A DNA stretch of 64,000 bases from Paragyromitra xinjiangensis (Eukaryota > Ascomycota > Pezizomycetes > Pezizales > Discinaceae). Of this stretch, positions 18,238-27,612 are shown piece after piece (within the stretch, counting starts at the first letter, position 1; each line of letters starts with the position of its first letter). The position numbers and the translations under genes were made by a program. The stretch lies in contig JBCAMK010000006.1 of assembly GCA_038503065.1 (NCBI GenBank), positions 1,302,001 through 1,366,000 on the forward strand. Reading direction: 5' to 3'. A model generated the notes under the pieces. That model was not told the DNA's origin. It worked only from the letters and a program-made list of their open reading frames with translations, and searched no databases.

Positions 18238-21200
18238 TTGTGCAACCAAACCCACACAAGATTCGCCTGATGCAACACAACTGACGAAGAAACCAAAATG
18301 TTATGTTATCCCTCCTCGACTCAGCCTCAGAAACGGCTGATATAGTTATTATTCAAGAACCCTTTGTTATGCCCGATACTTCCCCTGACGCACCACCAAA
18401 CTCCTGGACATCAATATCTCATGGGTCATTCGCAAGAATGATTCCAAGCTGTATTAACCGCCCTCGAACCATGACCTTTATATCAAAATCCAACCTCTTC
18501 CTGAAATATCAGCCAAGGCCCGACATCATCAATAACGAAGATGTACAGGCCATAGAGCTGTCAACCCCCTCCATTCCTTCCTTTACCCTCCTCAACATCT
18601 ACAATGAACAACCTGCAGCATCACAACGATCTCCTGACAGCCACCCGCAATACACAGTTGAACGTGTACTTGTGGGACTAAAGCTACCAGAACGCTGTAT
18701 CATGGCAGGTGACTTCAATGCCCACCATCCTCTCTGGGACTCACGAGTCCGTTCACCAAAACGACATGAAGCTCTTCTAGCTATACTAGAAGAATTCAAT
18801 TACACCCTCATTAACGAGCCTGACATTTATACCTACAACTACCCAACAGGCACTGGCAGATCCGTTTTGGATCTTGCCTTCTCCTCCTCACCGATGACAG
18901 ACTTGATTATGAACTGGGCAGTCATGGAAGACCTTGCAACAGGATCCGACCATGAAGTTGTTCAGTTTGAAATTGCTTCCGACTCTTTGGAATGTGCCCC
19001 CCCACCATCAACGGAACAATTTAATTGGGCCAAGGTGGACTGGGACGGCTTCCAACAAACTTTCACCCTTTCCTCCATCACTACTAAAGACACCTGGGAG
19101 TTCCTACACTCCCACCCAACCCATTCAAACCTAGACGAGGCAGCTCAACACCTACGAGATTCAATCATAGCAGCTGCTAACATCCATGTGCCCAAACGAA
19201 AACCATCGCCCTTCGCCAAACCTTGGTGGAATGAAGACATCAAAGAAGGACGCAGACATATGAAGACAGCCCTCAGGGACTGGAGAACAGATCAGACTCC
19301 AGCCATGTGGCGAAGATTCAAAAACCTGCAAACATCCTACTTCAGACGAATCAGAACAGCAAAAAGTGAACACTGGAATACATTCCTAGAAGAAGCTCAC
19401 GGAAAAGATGTCTTCACAGCAATGAGGTACACCAAGCCTCGCAGATGTGAACGCACCCCCACCCTACACAATCCCACCACCCTCCAAGAGTCCAAAACCT
19501 TTGAAGAGAAAGCCAATCTCTTCCGAGCAACTCTATTCCCTCCCCCTCCCTCAGTGGAACTTGATGAACCTGTTCCAGCAGGAAAACACAAGATCCCATG
19601 GAAAGACCTCACCAACGATGAGATCCGGAAAGCAATCATGACCTCAGCACCAAAGAAAGCCCCTGGACCTGACGGAATTGGCTTCCTATGCATTCAAAAA
19701 GCATACCAAGTCGACCCAACGCAGTTCAATTCCTTCTACAAAGCCACCATGAAAGCAGGATACCACCCAACCATATGGCGTGAAGCTACAATTACAATCA
19801 TCAGAAAGGCCAATAAACCTGACTATACGATAGCAAAAGCCTACAGACCAGTATCACTCCTCAACTGCCTTGGCAAAGTCTCAGAAAAGATCATAGCAAC
19901 CCGATTAGCATTTATGGCAGAAAGATATCACCTTCTCCATAGATGGCAAATTGGAGGTCGACCAAAAAGATCAGCTGTAGATGCTTGCATGCTTATCAGC
20001 ACGCTTGCCGATGCAGCCAAAAAGAAAGGCCTAACACTCTCTGCACTTTGTATGGACGTGAAAGGTGCATATGATTTTGTATTCAAACGACGACTGATCA
20101 AGACCATGATAGAACTGGACCTCCCACTTCCCATCTGCCGATGGGTGGACTCCTTCCTCAGCAATCGAACAGCCTGCATGGCATTCGACGGTGAAATTGA
20201 AGCCATGGCACCCATTCAAACTGGCATCCCACAAGGATCCCCCACCTCCCCTATCCTCTTCCTCCTCTACCTGGCTCCGTTGTTCAATGAGCTAGAAGAA
20301 AAATATCCTGATTCCACCTGCCCCAGCTATGTTGATGATGTGGGCCTTCTGGTTACAGGAAAGTCTGAAGCAGAAAACTCTCGAACACTGGAAGCAATGG
20401 CACTCACCTCCTCCGAATGGGGTGAGAAAAATGCCTTGTACTTTGACAATCCAAAGACAGAACTCACTCACTTCCACTCCAGACGAACAACTGACACCTC
20501 TGATGAAGCCAAAGTTACAATGCCTGATGGCAACGTGATTGAGGCTGCAGATGTCCAGCGATGGCTGGGTGTCTGGTTTGACCGCAAACTCACATTCAAG
20601 CATCATGTGAAGACCAAAGCTGCCTCCGCACTTCGAGCCTTCATGGCTATCTCCCGTCTCGCAAGCACAGAAAAAGGACTGAGTTACAAAGCACTCCGCC
20701 AACTCTACCAAACCTGTGTAGCCACCATCAGTGACTTCGGAGCTGAAGTATGGTGGAACGGGCAGATTGGACTCAGCAACACCATCCAGAAAGTCCAAAA
20801 TCAAGCAATGCGCAAGATTGCTGGAGCCTTCAGAACCTCACCTGTCCATGCCCTGGAAGCAGAGACAGGACTCCTCCCTACCCCAATCAGATTGGACGAG
20901 TTGCAAAGGAAATATGCACTCCAAGTCCTTTCCCTACCCAACACCCATCCCATCACCTCCCTCTGCCCTGACTCCTGGCCTTCAACCCAGGAAAACGACA
21001 ACCCAGATAGCTCCAACAACACTCCATGGCACCAAACCACCACCTCCCCCAAATACGAAACAAGACTACATAGGATATTGGCATCTACCAACAAATGGGT
21101 CCAGCCACAATCAGAGATTGAATGCGTAGACAATCTGGCATGTCCACCATGGCACCAAAACACCATAGACATCTACATTGACCCTGCAGACAAAGACGCA

Positions 21201-22238
21201 GCAGCAGAAAACCATCGGAACCAGACAGCTGGAGACAGTACTAGGACTGATCGCCTAGTATTCTACACTGATGGCTCCCTCCTGGAAGGCAAAACAGGAG
21301 CTGGAGTTGCTGGTTTCCGCAGAGGTCACGCTGTGATCAACAAATCCTACCACCTCGGCAAAGAAAATGAAGTCTTCGACGCAGAACTTTATGGTATTGC
21401 AAAAGCCACTAAGCATGCAATCCTACAAGTACAGCGATCACCTCACCTGACAAACGATGTCTACATCTACTGTGATAACCAAGCAGCAGTACAACGAATG
21501 ACAACACCCCTCCCTATGCCAGGCCAACACCTGGTCATTGAAGCCCGCAACAACTTGCTTCAACTCGAAGACAGTGGCATCAAAACCCATGTTTATTGGG
21601 TACCAGGACATGTCAACGTTGCCGGCAACGAGCTAGCTGATAAGCTCGCCAAGATAGGAGCCCAAGGAACCAGGATAGAATCAGATGTCCTCACCTCCAT
21701 CACATACCTCAAGAGAAACATCAAGGAACACTCCCTGACGACATGGAAAGCCAAATGGAAGCAGGCAAAGAAAGGCCGCAGCTACTACGGACAACCAGCA
21801 CTGAAACCAAGTGCCCCGCTGAGGGGAAACATCCCCAGAAGAACAGCCTCCACCATCACTCAAATGAGAACCGGACATGGATACACCAAATCCTACCTCG
21901 CCAGAATCCCTACCAACAACATTGAAGACACCAAATGCAAGTGTGGCTTCAATAACCAAACACCACAACACCTACTGCTAGAGTGTGGCCAGGAACCACT
22001 TCCTACCCATCGCAAAGCACTCAAAGCAGCCCTTAAACCAATGCCACTCACATGGAGCACTGCGATGCATACCAATGCTGGCCTGGCTGCCACCATTGAA
22101 ACATTCCTCACACCAACCCAAATCGCTACCAGAAATTGGACCCTGGAACGACAAGAAGACAACAGGTACTCCCACCAAGGAATATACCTCTACAACAACA
22201 AAGAGGAAGAGAGCGAAGGAGAAAGAGAGAACGGCTAG
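18234..22238 (+). CDS. E ORF2: endonuclease, RT, RNase H, with a TGA at codon 17
   Basis: The frame starts at ATG 18234 inside the ORF1 stop (ATGA). The first residues end in KIRLMQHN, followed by TGA at 18282-18284, then RRNQNVM and 1311 further open codons from ATG 18303. The stop splits the first endonuclease strand (MQHN) and is most simply a CGA-to-TGA change. Motifs: IQEPF, GDFNAHHPLW and GSDH (endonuclease); APGPDGIGF, CMDVKGAYDFV, GIPQGSPTSP and YVDD at ~698 (RT); YTDGSLLEG, DAELYG, CDNQAAV and VPGHVNVAGNE (RNase H); CKCGFNNQTPQHLLLEC at the C-terminus. Readthrough or reinitiation could still make a protein lacking the first strand, but I treat this copy as probably inactive. Confidence 0.88.
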
Positions 22239-22663
22239 TAAGAACGGGCTATAGGCCCAAAGCATGCGATGGTGAAGGACGATATAAAACTGATGAATAC
22301 CCTGAAAGTGGGGTGAGATGGAACATGACCGTGTGGAGGATTTCTGATTATAAAAACTGTTTGAGTATTTCCCTATGATTTTACCCTGTCGATTGATATT
22401 CCGTTCGTTTCTACTGTTCGGTAGAACTTTGAGATAAAAATTGTTATTTCCTCTTTTGTTATTTTCCTTTTGTTATTTTGTTTTGATTATGTTTCTTCTG
22501 TTTTTCGTAAAGGGATATCTGATGTGGATATCTACTAATTAGTTGGTTCATGTTCGCGGAGGATTTTCCTTTGTTAGTTATTGTGCGGTCATGGGGTTTC
22601 CTTTCACTGTATGCCATATCCGTTACGGATTTATGCAATATGAGCAATAAATAAATAAATAAA
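22239..22663 (+). other. E 3' UTR with two conserved stem-loops and (AATA)n tail
   Basis: Three blocks are shared with H1/H2: GCTATAGGC.CAAA.CATGCG followed by GTGAAGGA near 22250-22280; CTGATGA plus a stem ACCCT/GGGGT at 22299-22314 followed by GAGATGGAAC; and GCCATATCCG-TTA-CGGAT near 22613-22630 directly before the AATA tail (22647-22663). The second stem has compensating base changes relative to H. These are candidate recognition sites for the ORF2 protein. Confidence 0.75.
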
Positions 22664-22677
22664 TGTCTGCTTTTGCA
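22664..22677 (+). repeat. Target-site duplication of E, right copy
   Basis: TGTCTGCTTTTGCA, identical to 16076-16089, directly after the AATA tail of E. Confidence 0.92.
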
Positions 22678-23952
22678 GAAGATCTTGACATGGGGGAATC
22701 CTCCTCCTCGGCCCTCCCACCCCAGCAAAGCAATGCCCCCCCATCCCACCTTCCATTTTCCCCTGACCAGGACTACGCTCCCGAAGTCCCAGCAGAGGAG
22801 GATGGCAAAGATGTCCAGCAATACATGCTCTGGACCATCCAGAACAGCTTTGCAGCCTTAACGGAGCAAATGCAGCTCAACCAGCAAGCACTCATCAACA
22901 AACTGGATCACCAGGCATCCGACATTCTTACCCTCACCTCCCGCATCAACGAGCTCTCAAGAGCCAACAATGCCCTCTCCTCCCTGGTTAGAGATATCTC
23001 TACCAAACCCAATACCCCTCTTGTCCCGCACCCAGCTCCCGCCCCCCCAGAGGCCCCTGGCCCAAAACTCACCACATATGCACAAGCTGCTGCTGCTCCC
23101 GTCAACACGAACAAGACCAAGAAGCCTAAGGTCACCCCCCTCTACAACCCCGAGTACACAAAGATCAATCGCGAGATCATTGTAGAAACCTCCACCTCCT
23201 CCCATGAAATCACCAGTGATGCCCTCTTAAAGGCTGTCAACATCACTCTCGCCCCTCGCAACTCCTCCATCCTCATGTGCACCAGAACAGAGAGATACAA
23301 CTTTGTCCTTCTCACCCGACCTACAGAATCCGGCGAACAGGTCTGCTCTCTCTATCAAAGAGAGATTGAAGATGCCTGCAATCTCCTTCACCTTCCCATT
23401 TCTGATGTGCGGCCCAACTCTAGATGGTCCAAGTTCATCATCCACGGCGTTCCCACAACCACCACCATGAAAGAGGCACAGGAGGCTATTGCCACTGCTG
23501 CTCCTTCCCTTACTCTTGCCCAAATCCCACGCTGGCTTACAACTGAAGCCCAGAGAGCTGGGAAAGCAGCTTCAGCCATTGTTATCGCCCTTCCCAAAAA
23601 ATACACCATGGCAACCCTTGGGCTGACCTACATTCCCATGTTCAACAAATCCTGCCGCGTCCAGGAATATTTTTCCATTTCTCCCACCACACAATGTCGG
23701 AACTGTCAGCAATATGGCCACCATCAGCAGACCTGTCCCAATACCACCGCCTGTGCCATCTGCGCTGAGCCCCATCCAACGGCCCAACACCCATGCAGTA
23801 CCAAAGGATGCCAAAAAGGAGCCAAGTGCACCCATCCTCCCATCAGATGTGTTAACTGCAAGCAGGGACACCGCGCCTTTGAGCGTTCCTCTTGTACTCA
23901 CTTCGCCAAGCTCACCCTGGCGAAACGCACCCCTCGACCGGCGAATGCCTGA
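22678..23952 (+). pseudogene. L3 ORF1, C-terminal part
   Basis: It continues the ORF1 begun at 15862, starting in EDLDMG and running open to a stop at 23950-23952. It contains the coiled coil (QASDILTLTSRINELSRANN), the linker, the conserved central domain (RPNSRWSKFIIHGVPTT) and three zinc knuckles (CRNCQQYGHHQQTC, CAICAEPH, CVNCKQGH). Apart from the insertion of E the gene looks undamaged and closely matches L5 ORF1. No ORF2 follows. Confidence 0.88.
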
Positions 23953-24261
23953 TCTGCTCACCTCGCCTACCTCCTCTCACCAACAACAATGAATTCCTGC
24001 CCGTAAGAAGGATGTGCGGTTGGTAAGAGACCATACTTACTGTTTTCTTGTTGCATTGTTTCTTATTTCTATTTGGCAAGTTTCGTTTACTTTGATCAAG
24101 TTCTCTTTTAGCCTATCTTTTGTCTTATTTTCTTACTCGTTAAGCTTGAATCTCCCCTTGTGGTGTTCTTGTACGCTTCTTTTTGTGCTTCCTTGTGGCC
24201 TGTCCTGTGACGGAATGTGCGGTTGGTCATGTACCATAATGACTGTAACTCGGGAGTGTAG
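23953..24261 (+). other. L3 3' UTR, cut by G1
   Basis: About 310 bp after the ORF1 stop with no coding capacity. It matches 43906-44215 of L5, including GATGTGCGGTTGGTAAGAG and the later GTGCGGTTGGTC..GTACCATA repeat. It stops at ..GGGAGTGTAG, where the LTR of G1 begins. In L5 the sequence goes on into the tail shared with L4/L6, so the 3' end of L3 should lie beyond G1, outside the window. Confidence 0.8.
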
Positions 24262-24962
24262 TGTAACGGGTACACCGTTACTGCCTCTAGCATGTGTAGT
24301 AGAATAGGGCCGGACTGATGGGACAGTAGGAGCCTGCATCGGTGGGGTTGCTCCCACATGCAGAGAGCTACCGCGTCCCACTGATCTGGTTGATACAGAG
24401 GAACCGCATGTGCATAAGCTGACGAGCTGACGGCACATAGACGGCTGCATCTACCACTCCGAGGAAGTGGTAGAGTTCTGAATCAACCTGTGCAGTATGC
24501 ATCAGCGGAAGCTGATAGGCAACGCACTGGCAGCGCTATCTACAAATAATACACATGCGGATTAGACTGAACTGTGCCGCGCATGTAGAACTGCAGTGTG
24601 CAGGACTATGCCGGTGGTTCATAGAGTCTAGAGTGGTCAGATTGCTAATGGAGGTGCGGCAGCTCTTGGAGCATAGCCCCCGGAAGTACGGAAGGTCTTC
24701 CGGAGTAGAACACCAGTCCATTTGGCAATGGGACTCCGGGTCAAACCCAGTCCCCACTAGAGCACGGCAGAGCGAGGACTGCGGAACGCAGGTGTTAAAT
24801 ACATCGCGAATGCTCCACCCTGCTGCTCCATTCTTCAGCGATAGTAGAGCCCTTAAGATTCTTGAGTAGTTTGCATGAAAGAATCGGATTCTGAACCTGA
24901 TCTATATCCATTTCGCAACGGCCGTACACCTAGCCTATCTACCTAGGCCTACCCCCGTTACA
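24262..24962 (+). repeat. 5' LTR of G1
   Basis: 701 bp from TGTAACGGGTACACC to CCCCCGTTACA, with 6-bp inverted ends. The sequence after it starts GTAGAATCTTA, and G2 has GTATAATCTTA at the same place, so this is the likely primer-binding region. I do not recognise a tRNA match in it. The copy at the other end of the element is outside the window, so LTR identity and age cannot be assessed. Confidence 0.85.
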
Positions 24963-25198
24963 GTAGAATCTTATCTCTCTACTTCACCTTCAGAATCACT
25001 TCCTGTAGCCCACCGGTACATGAGTTGGCTTTCGATCCTCTTCAGCTGTTTGAAGAGGAAACCTTCGATTCCTGACCACATCCATTGGCAGGAGAACTAC
25101 CCTGAGTGGCTAGACGAACAGTATCTGCGAGATCACTGTTCCAGCACCAGTACAATCGAACTACCACAGCGAGCACTCCTATACCCCAAGCTACAGCA
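24963..25198 (+). other. G1 leader between LTR and gag ATG
   Basis: 236 bp starting with GTAGAATCTTA. The gag frame is open upstream of its first ATG back to about 25106 but has no ATG there. No strong hairpin or ribozyme core was noticed in this stretch. Confidence 0.5.
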
Positions 25199-27413
25199 AT
25201 GGCATCACGTTCTGGACGATCCTCCAGCCGCAACACCCCAGCGTTAGGAGCACCCGCTCCTCCCCTTCAGATTCAATGGGAGAAGAAGACGCTGGCGGTT
25301 GGAGACGGAGAAGATGCACAGCTAGTCAAAGCCCCAAAGACAACCCTTGAGAAGTACATCCCAGGTGTCCAGACTAACTGGACAGATCGGTCCAAGGTCA
25401 CCATTGCTGAGTTCTTTGAGCACTACCAAGAGCATATGAAGAGCTACATCAACAGCACGGTTGCCCAGGCAGGACATGCCTTACGGATGCTAGAGGAACG
25501 GCAGTCAGCTGAGCAGACCCTCATGAAGGATGCCATGAATTACCTGAATGATCAGGCCCAACACTTACAGCAGCGAGTGCAACACCTGCTGCTGTCAAGG
25601 GACGAACTAAGCGGAACGGAACCTATGGACCTAGATCTACCGGAGCAGGCTGCTCCACTGGACTACCTAACCATTGTGCAGGAAGCTATCCGGAGTGGAC
25701 AGCTACACATCAAGGCTCCAGAAGAAAGGATAGGAAGGCCAAGGTCTAACACTACGTTCCCTTTAGAGTCATTTCCCCTACCACTCGCACCCCCACCTCC
25801 AGCACCACAACCACGACGAAGAGCACGTTCCCAGGCTCCTATAGATGAGTCCTGGATGCCCCTCGGCCTCTCTGGCAGATCCAGAACACCCCTACCCCCT
25901 TCACGCGGCTACGGTTCGAGTACCTGGGGACTTGGAGGATCTCAGCACTCTGGTGGTGGTGGTTTGCCTCCTGTAACCCCTCAGGGTACATCAGGACGGG
26001 CACCACAGAGAACACCACCTGCTAATTCACCTCCGCCCCCCTTCGACCGGCCGGCAACACCAAGGGAGGAGAATAGAGGAGAAGGAGAAGCAGCGGGCAA
26101 CGGAGGAGATAATGGTGGACAAGGAGGAGGTGGAGGAGGAGGCAGAAGGGTAGGAGGAGGTGGTGGTAGGGACCCGGATTCCAGTGATAGTGACTCTGAA
26201 CCTGAGGGTGCAGATCCTAAAGCCTGGAAGAGGTACTACCATCGCAAGATGAGAAAGCAGGAGAAGAGAATGATGAAGATGATGGCCACGATGATGGGAG
26301 CAGGCGGCGGCATGTCTAACGCTGCCAGCAGGACCCGAGAACCCAAGGCACCACAGCCTGCTAAGTTCAAAGGAGAAGCCCATGATGTCAACCGTTTCCT
26401 ACGCCAGTGTGAGAACGTCTTCTCGATAGAAGCATCCTCCTTCCAACAGGATGTCATGAAGATCCGTTACACTGGCAATCTCCTGGAAGGCAACGCAGTG
26501 CTCAACTGGTATGAGGCCTACTACAACCTCATCGACCAAGGAGCAGCTGATAGGGCCGCAGGGCGTCCAGTAGTCCTGGATGCTCACTGGTTCTCTTGGG
26601 CCACCTTCACGCTTTCATTTCGGTCTTCGTTTGGGGATAGAGTCACCAGGGAAGAAGCGGTAGCTAAGTGGGATAAGCTCTCACAGACCGCCGGTATCGA
26701 TGCCTTCTTGGACCAGATAGTGCAGTTGATGTGGAAAACAGGCTATAGCGGCGAGGTAGTGGATGATAAAATATCCCAAGGCCTCAACGCAGAATTAGCC
26801 CTCAATTGGGCTAAGGTAGCTGTTAAACCTGCCTCTCTTCATGAGAGGATTCAACTAGTCCGGCACATGGGTCATGTTCTTGAGAGATACAAGAAGACAA
26901 GGCCCCCAGAACGGAAGGAAGAAAAGAAGGGTGGTGGCGAGAATAGTGGAAAGAAGAGGGGTGAGCAGAAGGGTCAGAGTACCACTGCTACCTCTGATAA
27001 AAAGGCCGCTGGTGAGAATAAGACTCCGCCAGTGAAGAAGGATAAAGCTGTGGAGCTAAAAGGTATGTCTAAGTACTACCTTCCTTTAAGACAAGTACCT
27101 GACTGACCCGTCCGCATTCACAGGAATACCAGAGAGTATCCTGGCAGAGAGGCGCAAGGCCGAAGTCTGTTTAAAGTGCGGAAAGAAGGGGCATTCATGG
27201 GGAAAGTGTTGGACTCAGGTTCCTGTGGTAGCTAGAGTAGCAGCCACGAGGAAGAGGAAGAGAGCAGAAGAGCAAGAAGCCTCTGCTGTTCCACCAGAGT
27301 CTAAGAAGGGAAAAGCAGCCGCAGTAGCGGCAGTCCATAGTCCTGTTCCTCTCAAGGCAGAACCTGAGAGATTGTTTGTAGTAGATGAGGATAGTGATCC
27401 TGAGATCTACTAG
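25199..27413 (+). CDS. G1 gag, two exons: capsid then CCHC nucleocapsid
   Basis: Predicted as 25199-27062 joined to 27124-27413, 717 residues. Start is ATG 25199 (MASRSGRSS), which aligns with the G2 start. Exon 1 holds an N-terminal domain (PPLQIQWEKK), a coiled coil (LRMLEERQSAEQTLMKDAM), a Pro-, Gly- and Asp/Ser-rich low-complexity middle, and the gag capsid region (AKFKGEAHDVNRFLRQCENV, WYEAYYNLIDQ, SFGDRVTREEAVAKWDKLSQ). Exon 2 carries one zinc knuckle CLKCGKKGHSWGKC and a Lys-rich tail. Unspliced RNA would end in the intron and give a Gag without the knuckle. Gag packages the genomic RNA. Confidence 0.88.
27063..27123 (+). other. Spliceosomal intron in G1 gag
   Basis: 61 nt with donor GTATGT, branch-like CTGAC (about 27100) and acceptor TTCACAG. 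Removing it joins frame 2 of the capsid ORF to frame 0 of the zinc-knuckle ORF exactly inside a glycine codon (LKG|IPES). It contains an in-frame TGA. G2 has an intron at the identical position (33411-33468) with different internal sequence. Confidence 0.85.
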
Positions 27414-27612
27414 ATAGCCGTTCATTAGTCTTAATATCATCTCGTTCATACAACAGTTGTACTGAGGAGGCCTGATAGGCCGAAATCGCTGGATCGATAT
27501 GCAACTTCTCCTAGTTAATACCCAGCTCAGAACCATAATCGATACCTGCACAGAAACCTGCTCAACGATCATTGACATCGTTGGTTGCGCTAGTATCACA
27601 GTACAAACAGTC
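27414..27612 (+). other. G1 gag-pol spacer
   Basis: About 200 nt between the gag stop and the conserved pol ATG. It contains the hammerhead at 27456-27505. After the predicted cleavage point no ATG occurs before the pol start at 27613. A 7-bp hairpin (CAACGAT 27563-27569 with ATCGTTG 27577-27583) lies further down. The word CGATCATTGA is shared with G2. Confidence 0.65.
27456..27505 (+). ncRNA. Hammerhead ribozyme (type I) of G1
   Basis: All parts of a hammerhead are present on the sense strand. Stem I 5' arm GUUGUA (27456-27461); core CUGAGGA (27462-27468); stem II GGCCU/AGGCC with loop GAU (27469-27481); GAA (27482-27484) plus A27485; stem III AUCG/CGAU (27485-27488 with 27495-27498) with loop CUGGAU; cleavage-site base A27499; stem I 3' arm UGCAAC (27500-27505, one G-U pair). 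Cleavage is predicted between 27499 and 27500, inside an AUG. Stem I is the open stem. The G2 copy has different stem sequences that still pair. Long peripheral loops are not obvious, so speed is uncertain. Confidence 0.88.

Larger units (their letters stand above)
16090..22663 (+). mobile_element. E: full-length Tad/I-type LINE inserted in L3
   Basis: A 6.57-kb LINE with a 543-bp 5' UTR, ORF1, ORF2, a 3' UTR of about 420 bp and an (AATA)n tail, flanked by a perfect 14-bp duplication. It is a different lineage from the L elements: ATG-started ORF1, an ATGA coupling, YVDD instead of YIDDD in RT, and an AATA tail instead of poly(A). Its 3' UTR is related to that of the ORF1-only H elements, so its family is the likely supplier of enzymes for H. 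This copy has one early stop in ORF2 and one altered zinc-knuckle cysteine. Confidence 0.93.

Noticed and set aside
24262..24962. CTGACGA and CTGATGG words in the G1 LTR as hammerhead cores
   Set aside because: No GAAA after a stem and no pairing arms. Only the gag-pol spacer copies are complete.
27050..27130. Programmed ribosomal frameshift instead of an intron between the gag frames
   Set aside because: No slippery heptamer. Both copies have donor, branch and acceptor signals at the same codon with diverged sequence between.
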